The notes under the pieces were generated by a model. It was not told the origin of the DNA and did not search any database. It saw only the letters and a list, made by a program, of their open reading frames with translations. Of a stretch of DNA of 64,000 nt, positions 11,417-21,510 are shown one piece after another. The stretch's first letter is position 1, and each line of letters begins with the position of its first letter. The DNA is from Sycon ciliatum (Eukaryota > Porifera > Calcarea > Leucosolenida > Sycettidae). The DNA is taken from contig NC_088643.1 in assembly GCF_964019385.1 (NCBI RefSeq), positions 6,414,495 through 6,478,494 on the forward strand, read 5' to 3'. The translations under genes were made by a program, and so were the position numbers.

Positions 11417-11770
11417 TAGGGTCCAGCGATAATGCCGGCATTATATTCAGCAATGTGAGACTATCCGAGCATCAGAGCATTATGTATGCAATAAATGAGG
11501 ATGCCGAGGGTTAATGACCAATAAAAACTATTATAAAAACCGAGGTCCCCCCTTGTGAGAGATATTGCAGCAGCTTCAGAGACAGATCGACTAAAATTAT
11601 GCATCCTTTCCTGGAAGCTTGACAATGTGCAACCTTTCTTCCATTTTTGTTCCAAACCAAGAGCATTATAGCCCTTTCTGAAGCATTTTAATCAGTATTA
11701 TAAGGTAGTTTTTGGAGCAGTATGATTAGCATTATACGAACATTTCCGGAGCATTATCCGCTGGACCCTA
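11417..11770. mobile_element. MITE with GGGTCCAGCG termini, TA duplication
   Basis: Left end TA-GGGTCCAGCGATAATGCC and right end GCATTATCCGCTGGACCC-TA are inverted with one indel. The interior is studded with GCATTAT and CAGTATTA words. One end of a related copy occurs at about 18415-18455. It encodes nothing. Flanks 11056-11416 and 11771-12121 contain no recognisable gene; 11185-11212 has a short GAGAAT-type repeat. Confidence 0.65.
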
Positions 11771-13099
11771 CTGGCAGGGTTGAAGTGCGCTCATGTACAG
11801 GCAGGAAAGAAGATCGCACTTCCGATAAGTCAGGAAGACGGGGGCATTCGAAACTAGCCTCAATCTACTTGATTCAAACATATACAAAGGCTATGAGGAC
11901 CCAACCAGCAACTAGTGTCGCTTAGCATTTACACTTAGGCCGATAATCTCCTCTAAGCTCCGGTTGAAATACAATCAAGGGGATAGTAAAGACTCAAAAG
12001 CGACTCGCTAATTGTTTATTCCGTCAACCCTCAATTTTTTTATACTGGCAAACTTCATTGAAGACACTTGCAAATACAGTTCCCTCAACTTCTGTATTCC
12101 AGTCGTGTCTTCTCCATCCATTTAAGGGAGCAGCCTACCCATAAATTTCATATGGCATTCAATTGACCGTAACTTTGGTGTTTCTCAATGGATTTGAGTG
12201 AAATTTTGACCACACACTCCTGCCACTATGCTGGCACTCAGGACATGATTTACAAGTTCTTGCGCCTAACTGACAGGCTTTCCAGGCCGGAAAAACTCAA
12301 ATTTTCGGCATAGTGCCACGGTGTGCGAGCCACCCAGGAGCCGAACAAATGCATTTACAATTTTTTCACATTTTCGTGCCCATTCTGTCCGTGCGCGGGA
12401 CCCAAACCTAAAACAAGTCCTGAAGCAGCCATAGGTGGTGGGGTAGGGCCCCTCAACGTGGCCCTGCAATCTGTCACAACGAAACGAGTGGGAGTTCTCT
12501 CACAGAATCCCACAGATCCAAGTCAATTTTTGAATTTTTTTAGGTTTAGCACGTGCTACGAGGTCAAACCTTTGATAAAACATCCAGTGCTGGGACGTCC
12601 ACAGCAAGCCATTTCCACAGCGCTGCACACCAAATCCAGGATACCCTCAGAAACCGGCAAAGATTACCACTCACGTTCCACTAGTGCCTAGTACTGTATC
12701 CTACCTGACTCCTTGACACGACTCAAACTTGCCAAAGTCACTAAATCAACGTCAACTACAATAATCAAGCCACATATCTGCAACGTCACGAGGGTGCTGG
12801 CAAAAGTCCTGCTGCACGGCTAAAAAACGTGATTTTTGGACTTCTTTGGAATTCTGCACACTTTCGCGTGTTTCCATGATACACAAGTTGCGCACGGTCT
12901 GCTCACATTTAAATACAGTGCTGCCAACAAATGACAGCGTGCAACAAAAAATCTTTCTAATTCTTTGTGCCATTTTCAATAGGTCCGTCAAATACAGTAG
13001 TAGTAGGTTTTTCATTTTGACCCGACGAGACCATACGACGCTTGCAGATCACTGCACAAACAGTTCATCAGCCACACTCCACGAAAGCAAGTAGTAGTA

Positions 13100-13157
13100 C
13101 TCCTGACAAGTCTTGTTTCGTTCCATAGAGATAACAACGGGGAAATCATCAGAGGAG
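13100..13157 (-). ncRNA. Hammerhead ribozyme, family C, left arm (stem II damaged)
   Basis: Minus-strand copy of the family C ribozyme. CUGAUGA (13152-13146), GAAA (13119-13116), ACAA/UUGU stem III and UC cleavage site are kept. The first base of stem II is U instead of G, losing the G10.1-C11.1 pair next to the core; reduced activity is expected. Confidence 0.65.
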
Positions 13158-13797
13158 AAGCAGTTGTTGAATGAAGGGGTTTAGCTGAATAATGCTATTT
13201 TATAGAAAAGATATTGGCGCACTGAGGTGTAAACACTCAACTAACTCACATATGTGACATATCAACACAAAAGGAATAGTGCAGAATGGAGGTGTTCTGA
13301 ACCCTACCAGACACAACTATCACAAGTGCTAAATCATTCACAATGAGAAGGAGAGGTACACAGGAATAGGTTGCGCTAGTTTACACGTCACAAATGGTAC
13401 TGAGGTAGTGACAAAGATAGGTGAAAAGTAAACGCCAAGTGAAAGCCAACAAATCATCACGAACGTCTAACGTCACATCTGAAGATTGCTAGCGGCACAA
13501 GACAAATACTTCACAAACCTCGATAATTGAAATTCAGCCAGCGGTATAGTGAAAGGAAGGCTGCTGGGTGTGACACTAGCGCAACCTATTCCTGTGTGCC
13601 TCTCCTTCTCATTGTGAATGATTTAGCACTTGTGATAGTTGTGTCTGGTAGGGTTCAGAACACCTCCATTCTGCACTATTCCTTTTGTGTTGATATGTCA
13701 CATATGTGAGTTAGTTGAGTGTTTACACCTCAGTGCGCCAATATCTTTTCTATAAAATAGCATTATTCAGCTAAACCCCTTCATTCAACAACTGCTT

Positions 13798-13855
13798 CTC
13801 CTCTGATGAGTTCCCCGTTATTATCTCTATGGAACGAAACAAGACTTGTCAGGAG
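13798..13855 (+). ncRNA. Type I hammerhead ribozyme, family C, unit 1
   Basis: Stem I CUCCU (13798-13802) pairs with AGGAG (13851-13855). CUGAUGA 13803-13809; stem II GUUCC/GGAAC around a 16-nt loop; GAAA 13836-13839; stem III ACAA/UUGU with loop GAC; cleavage after C13850. All invariant residues are present. Confidence 0.85.
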
Positions 13856-14544
13856 TACTACTACTTGCTTTCGTGGAGTGTGGCTGATGAACTGTTTGTG
13901 CTGTGATCTGCAAGCGTCGTATGGTCTCGTCGGGTCAAAATGAAAAACCTACTACTACTGTATTTGACGGACCTATTGAAGATGCCGCTAAGAATTATGA
14001 CTTCTCCTGGACCAGGAAATCTGCTATTGACCAGAGGATTTGATCTGTTGCTCGGATTTTAGCGTTAGACGCCAACCTTGCAGTCAAGGTCAGGATGGAT
14101 ACGTCGCCTCAGCAGCCCACAGTTCGATGTCACACCCAGCAGCCTTCCTTTCACTATACCGCTGGCTGAATTTCAATTATCGAGGTTTGTGAAGTATTTG
14201 TCTTGTGCCGCTAGCAATCTTCAGATGTGACGTTAGACGTTCGTGATGATTTGTTGGCTTTTACTTGGCGTCTACTTTTCACCATCTTTGTCACTACCTC
14301 AGTACCATTTGTGACGTGTAAACTAGCGCAACCTATTCCTGTGTACCTCTCCTTCTCATTGTGAATGATTTAGCACTTGTGATAGTTGTGTCTGGTAGGG
14401 TTCAGAACACCTCCATTCTGCACTATTCCTTTTGTGTTGATATGTCACATATGTGTGTTAGTTGAGTGTTTACACCTCAGTGCGCCAATATCTTTTCTAT
14501 AAAATAGCATTATTCAGCTAAACCCCTTCATTCAACAACTGCTT

Positions 14545-14602
14545 CTCCTCTGATGAGTTCCCCGTTATTATCTCTATGGAACGAAACAAGACTTGTCAGG
14601 AG
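14545..14602 (+). ncRNA. Type I hammerhead ribozyme, family C, unit 2
   Basis: Exact structural repeat of the 13.8-kb ribozyme 747 bp downstream. CUGAUGA 14550-14556, cleavage after C14597, same stems. Predicted active. Cleavage at both sites would release a 747-nt RNA. Confidence 0.85.
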
Positions 14603-15024
14603 TACTACTACTTGCTTTCGTGGAGTGTGGCTTGTGAACTGTTTGTGCTGTGATCTGCAAGCGTCGTATGGTCTCGTCGGGTCAAAATGAAAAACCTACT
14701 ACTAAAAAATCTTTCCTTGCAAGGGCACATTTTCGGCCATAACTCTTGAACGCCTGGTCAGGTCGGGACACAATTTTCAGAGCATTTGCAGCTATTCATG
14801 CTCTTTCAACTGACGTAGCACTCAATATGAATTTACAGATTCAATTTTTCAGCGAATTTTTTGGTAGTCTGCCACCTTAAATCTTTCTTCAAGTTTCTCG
14901 GTGATTGTCTTGCGCCGGGTTTGTGTCATTTTGCAAAAGGAAATAAGTTTGCTTATGTAGTGACAGCACCTAAACTGCACGTCCGATTTTGTTCCCACGA
15001 CTACATGTTTATGAAGTACTCAAT

Positions 15025-15070
15025 CTGCGGACAGCATGCTGTTTCGTTCTTTTTGAACTCATCAGCGCAG
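15025..15070 (-). ncRNA. Type I hammerhead ribozyme, 228-bp family, unit 1
   Basis: Stem I CUGCG (15070-15066) pairs with CGCAG (15029-15025). CUGAUGA 15065-15059; stem II GUUC/GAAC with loop AAAAA; GAAA 15045-15042; stem III ACAG/CUGU with loop CAUG; cleavage after C15030. Complete and perfectly paired. Confidence 0.92.
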
Positions 15071-15252
15071 CACAGAGGAAATGAGGCCGAACCTGATAGC
15101 AATGGAAATAAAAATTTCCAATCAGGCCCGAACGTACCTTGCCAGAGTGCTCAAACTGACAAGTCAGTGAGCTCTGCATAACGCAAACAGCAAAGGCACT
15201 ACCCCACGCAAGAGTGCTCAACTGCTACAAGAGCAGGAGCGAAATACTCAAT

Positions 15253-15298
15253 CTGCGGACAGCATGCTGTTTCGTTCTTTTTGAACTCATCAGCGCAG
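15253..15298 (-). ncRNA. Type I hammerhead ribozyme, 228-bp family, unit 2
   Basis: Identical to unit 1 in core and all stems; cleavage after the base at 15258. With unit 1 it would excise an exact 228-nt RNA. Confidence 0.92.
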
Positions 15299-15480
15299 CA
15301 CAGAGGAAATGAGGCCGAACCTGATAGCAATGGAAATAAAAATTTCCAATCAGGCCCGAACGTACCTTGCCAGAGTGCTCAAACTGACAAGTCAGTGAGC
15401 TCTGCATAACGCAAACAGCAAAGGCACTACCCCACGCAAGAGTGCTCAACTGCTACAAGAGCAGGAGCGAAATACTCAAT

Positions 15481-15526
15481 CTGCGGACAGCATGCTGTTT
15501 CGTTCTTTTTGAACTCATGAGCGCAG
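15481..15526 (-). ncRNA. Hammerhead ribozyme, unit 3, core mutated
   Basis: Same stems as units 1 and 2, but CUGAUGA has become CUCAUGA (G5 to C, base 15519), an invariant core position. Predicted inactive. Confidence 0.85.
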
Positions 15527-15616
15527 CACAGAGGAAATGAGGCCGAACCTGATAGCAATGGAAATAAAAATTTCCAATCAGGCCCGAACGTACCTTGCCA
15601 GAGTGCTCATGAAGTA

Positions 15617-18589
15617 AATATCTGCCAAGCTGATAGTGTTAGCGCTGATCTACGAAACGGTCAACTGGTGCTTCATTCACCAGCAATGCGACAAACCATT
15701 GTTTTGGTTTAGAAAATGACTGCGAACAATGCGGGAACGCAACACAATTTGTAAACAGATGTAAGGTCACCTTACTGTCCGTGGCAGTCAGTCTTCGATC
15801 CGTCTGGGTGAGCTTCTGCCGAATCCTGCAGCCTTGTATTTCAGCGTCCGGAGAGATTGCGACTATCAGTTACGACAATAACTGCTGCTGGCCCGCAACA
15901 ACAACTGTAAATCTAGAAAGGGGGAGTATAATATTGCAATTGGAAAGGAAGGCTCTGTTGTTAGAGCTCTTGTCACGTAACAACTGAGGCAAGACTCTTC
16001 GACGGACTACTGTAGGTGCGGACAGCCATGTACGATGGCAGCGAATCAACTACAAGACTCGTAATGTCTAATACTAGTAACAGTAATGACACATTAGCTA
16101 AGGACTAGGCCCTTTTTATCCCTTTGCACGCAAGCGTTGCGCATGCGCGACGCTCAGGATGTAGGTCTTTCCTAGCCCTGGATGGCCAGCGTCGAATACG
16201 CCGCAATTTTATTACGCGACGCGCCCAAAGTGTACAGTGTACACTACACAGCAAGGACATAATACATTGTAGACGAGTGCTCAAACCTTTCGTAACTCAC
16301 TCAAACTGCAAGTGATTCTCACCAAAGATCATGATGATGCAACTACACCCTACTTGACCCAGACTAATAGCCACGCAAAATGGGCTTGAAAGTGCTACAT
16401 CAAAGCATAGAAACAAATAATTCAAAGACCGGATCCACTTGGACCCAGTTTTTGTATTAGTCCATCAGCCAAGAACTCAGAAGTCGTCAAATTCAAGCAC
16501 CCTGTTGCACTTAGAAATCGAATACTTGATTTTGGCCTCAATGGGGAGTTTAGGTACCCTGTACACCGAATCCGCAAATAAAAAGAGTAAACGACTTGCA
16601 CGCTCTGCAGGGGGAAGCCGACAAAGTGACCATTTTTGGCATTTCATCGACAGCCATTGTTGTGACCTAAAACCAATCTCCAATCAGTGCCATGCGCGTT
16701 TCAGGAATGAACTTTCAGATTTTTGTGAATTACGGGAAAAACCTTGCAAATCGAGAAGATTTGCAGTGTAAACCATTGCAGTTTCCGTATTGCACGTGTG
16801 CCTGGATTCAAATTACAATAAAATTGTTGTTCGCCTACTTGTAGAGTGTTGTTCCATTACATATCTCTTTGTAAGAAAGGGTATCTCTCGAGAACATATC
16901 TCTTTCACTGTTCTATTTAATTGAGCATCCGAATACATACCTTCAGGAAGATTACAACGAGCTAGTATTGAACATCATCCACCTTCGGGTTTCCGAAGTA
17001 TGCACCCCGAGTCATGTCAAGCAGGTTTGAAGCGTAGTTTTTGCTGTTTGGCAAAAGTGATCTACGCTTCCACCCTGAATGGAATCGCCCTGGGAAGGTC
17101 CTGATCCCTGGAAAATTAAGGAAAGTGGAGAGCTAAAAGTAAGGAATCTGCGGCGATGCATGTTGTACATCGAGTCAATGCCCTGCAGTTCTCTTCTCCA
17201 TTACGACCAACTAGCAAACGCCATGGCTCTGGATGCTGACAGCAAACAGTCGAAATAAAGGCAAGGCTGCTTTGAACATGTGAAACCAGGTAGTAGTACA
17301 GTTACAGTTGTACTACTTCGAAGTACTATCTACCACACTCGAGATCACCCAAAGAATAAAGCGATTGAATTCAAAATCAAAAAAATTGTTGGGGATCGTC
17401 TGAAGCATATTCAAGCGAGGTACAGTCGGGCTTGATGACTGATCAAAGCCCTCGGGCTGGTCCCTTGGGCTTTGATCAGCCATCAATCCCTCTGTACCTC
17501 GCTTGATTATCTACTTGATACCATTGTAGTTGCAAACAAGTAACTACAACAATTGCAGTACAATAGTCATGTAGTTTTTTGAATTACTTATTTGAAAATG
17601 GTGAGCATCTTCATCTTCTTCCCGGTGCGCATGTACACATATTTTTTGAATCTTTACGTGCTCCAAGCCAACTCACCTCTGCTCAAATCGACGGCGATTT
17701 ATTTCGCGATTTTAGGTCGATCGCCACGGAAAACCACACCAAACGTTGACAAAACTCCACGTTTTTCACTGAAGACGCATTGGATGTCCTGATAAAACGG
17801 ATGGAAAACCTCGTAATGGCTGATGAAGAAGAAGAAATTTGTCGAACTTCCAAGGCGCACTGCAAAAGGAGTGCAAGAGTTTCGCCAGGGAAAGTAGGCA
17901 GGTCGGATTCAGTGATGCTTTTGCTGTCGATTGATGTCAGTTCCAGGTGTTAGATTTGTAAGTGCAACAGGGGACTCACTTTGGCACCACTGGCTGATGG
18001 ACTATATGGATCCAAGCACATTTCAAGCCGTCTTACTCACAGCAAGATGATGTAGCCAGTGAAACTGACTGATTTGGCTACTGGGGGCGGGGTGACAACT
18101 GGTGGCGAAGTAAAAGTCACACCTGCATACGACATGAGTGGGCTGCTAGGCCCCCCCCCCCACATACTGAGGCAAAGTCACACCTGAGTGGATTCAAAAT
18201 AGAAATCTGATGTCGATTTACTACTGACTGGCAGTTTTTGACGTCATCATTTTCAAGCCCTATGCCTATGGTGACCTGGCCGTCCACACAGCACGTGAGC
18301 TTGATGATGCCACAACTATTGTACCAACCTGCATGAGTTGCCTGGAGTAGAATAAAGAAACATGAGAACCCCTGCAAACAGAATCCTCAAAGAAAAGTGG
18401 TCTCTTAGTAAGGTCCAGCGGATAATGCTGGCAGTATATTCAGCATTATATATAATGGGAAAACCAGTAAATTTTTGAACCTCAGGGGGTGGTTGACTTT
18501 TTTGGTGCTCCTCGGAACAGCTTTCCGGGAGCCCCCCCCCGCAGCAGTTTTACCCTTCTACCTGTCCTTTGTCCTTGCTGAAACTAAGA
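15617..18589. other. No gene recognised; dispersed repeat and hairpin
   Basis: Three kilobases of noncoding DNA. 15760-15960 is related to 47094-47270 (shared words CTTCGATCCGTCT and GAGCTTCTGCCGAAT), so it belongs to a dispersed repeat. A 110-codon plus-strand frame (16439-16771) has no known domain. C-runs occur near 18150 and 18532. One end of the GGGTCCAGCG MITE family lies near 18415. The LINE A 5' end is probably near 18480-18560. Confidence 0.5.
17411..17506. repeat. Long hairpin (inverted repeat)
   Basis: TCAAGCGAGGTACAG and CTGTACCTCGCTTGA form the base. GACTGATCAAAGCCC opposite GGGCTTTGATCAGCC forms the upper stem. The arms are imperfect, about 45 bp each. Possibly a small fold-back element. 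Confidence 0.7.
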
Positions 18590-19645
18590 ATGTCCCTGGA
18601 CCAGAACCTTGATCTTGCCCTGATTGGGTACCAGGAGCTAATCGGCATCGCTGAACGCAAGTCCCTGGACTCCCCTTCGAGCCTCGCCCGGCCAGAGCTG
18701 GTGCAGGCACTGCGGAAGCAAGGCGTTGGAGTGAAGCCCGTCACTGACACTGGTACGTCGTGGATTAATGACTCTAAGCTGGATAGCCTTGCTAACACTA
18801 TCCAGGCCTTGGCGGGGGAGATTGCCTCCATGAGGGAGGACAGGGATAGCATAATTTTGTCCTTGAAGCTGGAAATTTCGGAGCTGAAAGGGGAAGTGCA
18901 ACAGCTTCACCAGCAGCAGTACAATGGTTCATCCAAACCCGTACACTGCGACACTCCAGACATGCAATCCCGTTATACTCGTACAGTGAGTACGAATAGC
19001 ACACAGCCAGAAGAGGATGCACGCACTCTACACCGCAGGTCAACTAGCACTACTTATAGCAGGGCCACCGTACCTAACACCAACCACATGGAACGCAGGA
19101 ACATACCCGTACACACTGGTAGAAATGCAACAACTGGGGGCGCACTTACAACAGCAGGCGCCGGTGGTGCACCAGTACAGCCCACGTGTACTCAGGGTAC
19201 TCAGGGTGCTGCTGGGAGCACAGAAGGCGATCCCCATCAGAACAACTGGCAAGAACAGCGGCGAAGGAGCAATAAATCAGCGGCCCACAGCGATCCCATT
19301 GCCCGGGCAACAAAATCCAATATTGTGTCTGTCTACAGAAAAATGGCCACAGAAAACCCCAACCCCAACGCACTCACTGGCACACATCTTCCCAAGCGAT
19401 GTGCCTTCTTTGTCGGGAATATTAGTCCTGGAAGTAAGGCACAGTCCATTGTAACCTGGTGCGCTGATAGGGGCGTTGATGTATACGCATGCACAATTGC
19501 CGAAACCCAATACTTTGGTACCTGCTATGCACGCGTTTCTGTCGCGGAAGAGTTTGAGCAAACGCTGCTTGACAAGGAATTCTGGCCCGACACCATTGCG
19601 CACACCGTCCGCAAATGGCGCTATGCCGACTCCGCTAGCAAGTGA
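18590..19645 (+). CDS. LINE A ORF1 protein (coiled coil plus RRM-like C-terminus)
   Basis: Open for 351 codons. Residues about 60-115 look like a coiled coil (SKLDSLANTIQALAGEIASM, then KLEISELKGEVQQLHQQQ), followed by a low-complexity S/T/G/N-rich linker. The C-terminal 90 residues (CAFFVGNISPGSKAQSIVTW, then TCYARVSVAEEFEQTLLDKE) resemble the RRM-like nucleic-acid-binding part of invertebrate LINE ORF1 proteins, whose role is to coat element RNA. The stop overlaps the ORF2 start by one base (TGATG at 19643-19647), a termination-reinitiation layout. I chose the ATG at 18590 as the first ATG in the frame. Intact, unlike ORF2 downstream. Confidence 0.75.
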   Translation: MSLDQNLDLALIGYQELIGIAERKSLDSPSSLARPELVQALRKQGVGVKPVTDTGTSWINDSKLDSLANTIQALAGEIASMREDRDSIILSLKLEISELKGEVQQLHQQQYNGSSKPVHCDTPDMQSRYTRTVSTNSTQPEEDARTLHRRSTSTTYSRATVPNTNHMERRNIPVHTGRNATTGGALTTAGAGGAPVQPTCTQGTQGAAGSTEGDPHQNNWQEQRRRSNKSAAHSDPIARATKSNIVSVYRKMATENPNPNALTGTHLPKRCAFFVGNISPGSKAQSIVTWCADRGVDVYACTIAETQYFGTCYARVSVAEEFEQTLLDKEFWPDTIAHTVRKWRYADSASK

Positions 19646-21510
19646 TGGGTCCTCGGTCACCTAGCCAACAGCTAAATCCTCTTGCCCAACCCTTTGTGCC
19701 CCACGCAAGCTCATCACACCCTTCCCCTCATTACGTTACATATTCTTCTATATCTATTGGTCATATTCCACTTGCACCACCATTCCTTCCTGATTCTGGA
19801 CGCCAAACTACTAAAACTCCTAATCAACCTGCCCAATTACCTTCATCCTTCTTAGTGCTCTCACTTAACTGCCGCTCCGTAGAAAATAAGTTAGCTGAGC
19901 TTAGTCAAGTCTGTGAGCAGTATTCTCCAGATATAATCTGCCTATGTGAAACGTGGCTGACAGCTGCCATAGACGTCTTCATACCGCCTGGACCGCCCAC
20001 CTACGACCAGCTCTGATAACCTGCCAGCAAGAGGCTATGGCGGTGTTGCTACTCTTGTAGCTGACAGGTCGTTCATGTCCATCAAGCGCCGCTTCGACCT
20101 TGAGCGCTGTGGACTGGTTTACCGACCATTCACCGAATGACAACTCACCGAAAGAGACTTCAACGAAAGACACTTCAACGAAAGACAGATCATCTGGAGG
20201 CGGTTTGGCTCGAATTGCGGCCAGTGATCCTTCCCTCACTCCCCCTCATTATCAGCTCTGTTTACAGACCCCCTGGAGACAGCATTTCCCTAGTCCAGGA
20301 ATTTAGTGACCTCCTAGAGGACTGTCTGTCCAACATTAGCCTCCCCAATTCTGCGATTGTACTTGCAGGAGACTTGAATGCTCGCCACTCTGACTGGTCT
20401 CCTAGGGACACCACGAATCGTGCTGGAAGGGAGTTCCGCAACCTCTCCTTTTGTTTTGGCCTTGAGCAAATGGTGACATTCCCCTCACACTTTACCTCCC
20501 ATGGCTCAACATCGTGTATTGACGTTGTGCGCACGGATCATCCTCACCTACTACTCTCTGTTACATCTCTTGCTCCTCTTGGTGCATCTGACCACGCACA
20601 GATCCTCAGTCACTTCCTACTGCCTACTGATGCTGTTTATCGTGAGGAACCTGCTGCAAACGGACATCCCGCTGCTGCACCCCAATACCACTTCAGGAAT
20701 GTTCCTGGAAAGCCGGAATATGACTTTAAATCCGTGCCATCTTCCGCCTGGGATAGAGTGAATGCAGAGCTCGCTGACATTGACTGGAGCTGGAATCTGC
20801 GTGCCAGCAACGTCAATGATGCGCTTTCGCACTTTTCTTCCATTCTCAACAGTGCCCTTGAGAAGCACCTCTGGCCATTCGGAAAGCAGCCGTATTCTCA
20901 CCGCTGCCCATGGCCCAGTCAGCCACCATGGGTTGATGCCCATCTCCGCACAGCAATCAAGTGGAAATATGATCTCTATAGCATTTTTAAGAAGTACCCA
21001 ACACAACAAAACAAACAAGCATACCAACAGCAGCGAAATATAGTGAAAACCCTGACGCGGACAAAGTACAGAGCTTATATCCGCTCAGTGCAAACTACTT
21101 TGCAGGGTAGACACCGTCCATCGCTTCACCAGTTTGTGAGACAAGCAAGAACTCGAAACGTATCACGGGAAATTCCGTCACTCACCACAGGGACTCAGCC
21201 GGCGGCTGACCCTTTGGCCAAAGCTACCACATTAAACGCCCAGTTTGCCTCTGTGACTCGGCCAGATGACCCGTTGCTCTCTATTCCCCCTATTTTCACC
21301 CCCTCGGAGCCCTCAGCTTGTTTCACGTCCCTCATCACCACAACTGCCACTGTCCGGCGTCATCTGAAGAAGCCTCCGACGTGCAAGGCATCTGGTCCCG
21401 ACGGCATCCCCAACCGGGTCCTCAAGGCCCTGGCACCATCCATAGCATTCCCTTTTTGTCATATTTTCAACATGTCATTTACCACGGGCATATTCCCTTG
21501 CGAACTGGCG
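19645..21510 (+). pseudogene. LINE A ORF2 5' part: AP endonuclease and start of RT
   Basis: From ATG 19645 the frame encodes a proline-rich leader, then the AP-endonuclease start VLSLNCRSVENKLAELSQVC and DIICLCETWL. It shifts near 20015, continues as RGYGGVATLVADRSF, and meets a short minisatellite of ACTTCAACGAAAGAC-like units (about 20108-20190). The endonuclease resumes with ISSVYRPPGD, VLAGDLNARHSDW and LGASDHAQIL. RT begins with ASGPDGIPNRVLKALAPS, then breaks off at ELANWR (about 21510), where another element starts. It would have encoded the nicking and reverse-transcription enzyme for target-primed insertion; here it is dead. Confidence 0.8.

Larger units (their letters stand above)
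12958..14703. mobile_element. Hammerhead-bearing fold-back retroelement, family C
   Basis: Inserted in a MITE with a perfect 12-bp target duplication AAAAAATCTTTC (12946-12957 and 14704-14715). A short tail (12958-12973) is followed by a left arm (about 12998-13575) that is the reverse complement of the right arm (14127-14704). Between them lies a second, internally deleted forward arm copy (13576-13982) and about 145 bp of unique sequence. The two forward copies repeat with a 747-bp period. A tail plus inverted and direct terminal repeats matches pLTR arrangements of Penelope-like elements. No protein is encoded. Confidence 0.8.
12122..14880 (+). mobile_element. Kolobok-like TTAA MITE, copy 5, split by an insertion
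   Basis: Left part 12122-12957 (TTAA 12122-12125) and right part 14704-14880 (TTAA 14877-14880) together give one family member. A 1.75-kb hammerhead-bearing fold-back element sits between them. The left part keeps the full 122-codon frame (12323-12691). Confidence 0.85.
15019..15608 (-). mobile_element. Retrozyme-like array: 2.6 units of a 228-bp hammerhead monomer
   Basis: Three near-identical copies of the hammerhead segment recur at exactly 228-bp spacing (15025, 15253, 15481). The 590-bp block lies between direct repeats ATGAAGTA (15011-15018 and 15609-15616), so it is an inserted element rather than a satellite grown in place. Read on the minus strand it begins GAGCACTCTGGCAAGG and ends shortly after the third cleavage site. 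There is no coding capacity. Size, tandem layout and ribozymes match animal retrozymes, non-autonomous elements that spread through small circular RNAs. Confidence 0.85.

Noticed and set aside
13801-13982. Arms of the 13-14 kb region first read as a simple fold-back DNA transposon
   Set aside because: The 12-bp duplication, tail, partial extra direct arm and repeated hammerheads fit a PLE-like retroelement better than a DNA transposon.
16439-16771. 110-codon frame as a gene
   Set aside because: No known domain, no supporting signals, and length within chance expectation.
17815-17850. CUGAUGA followed by GAAA on the plus strand, looking like another hammerhead
   Set aside because: The bases between (AGAAGAA) cannot form stem II and no stem I pairing is present.
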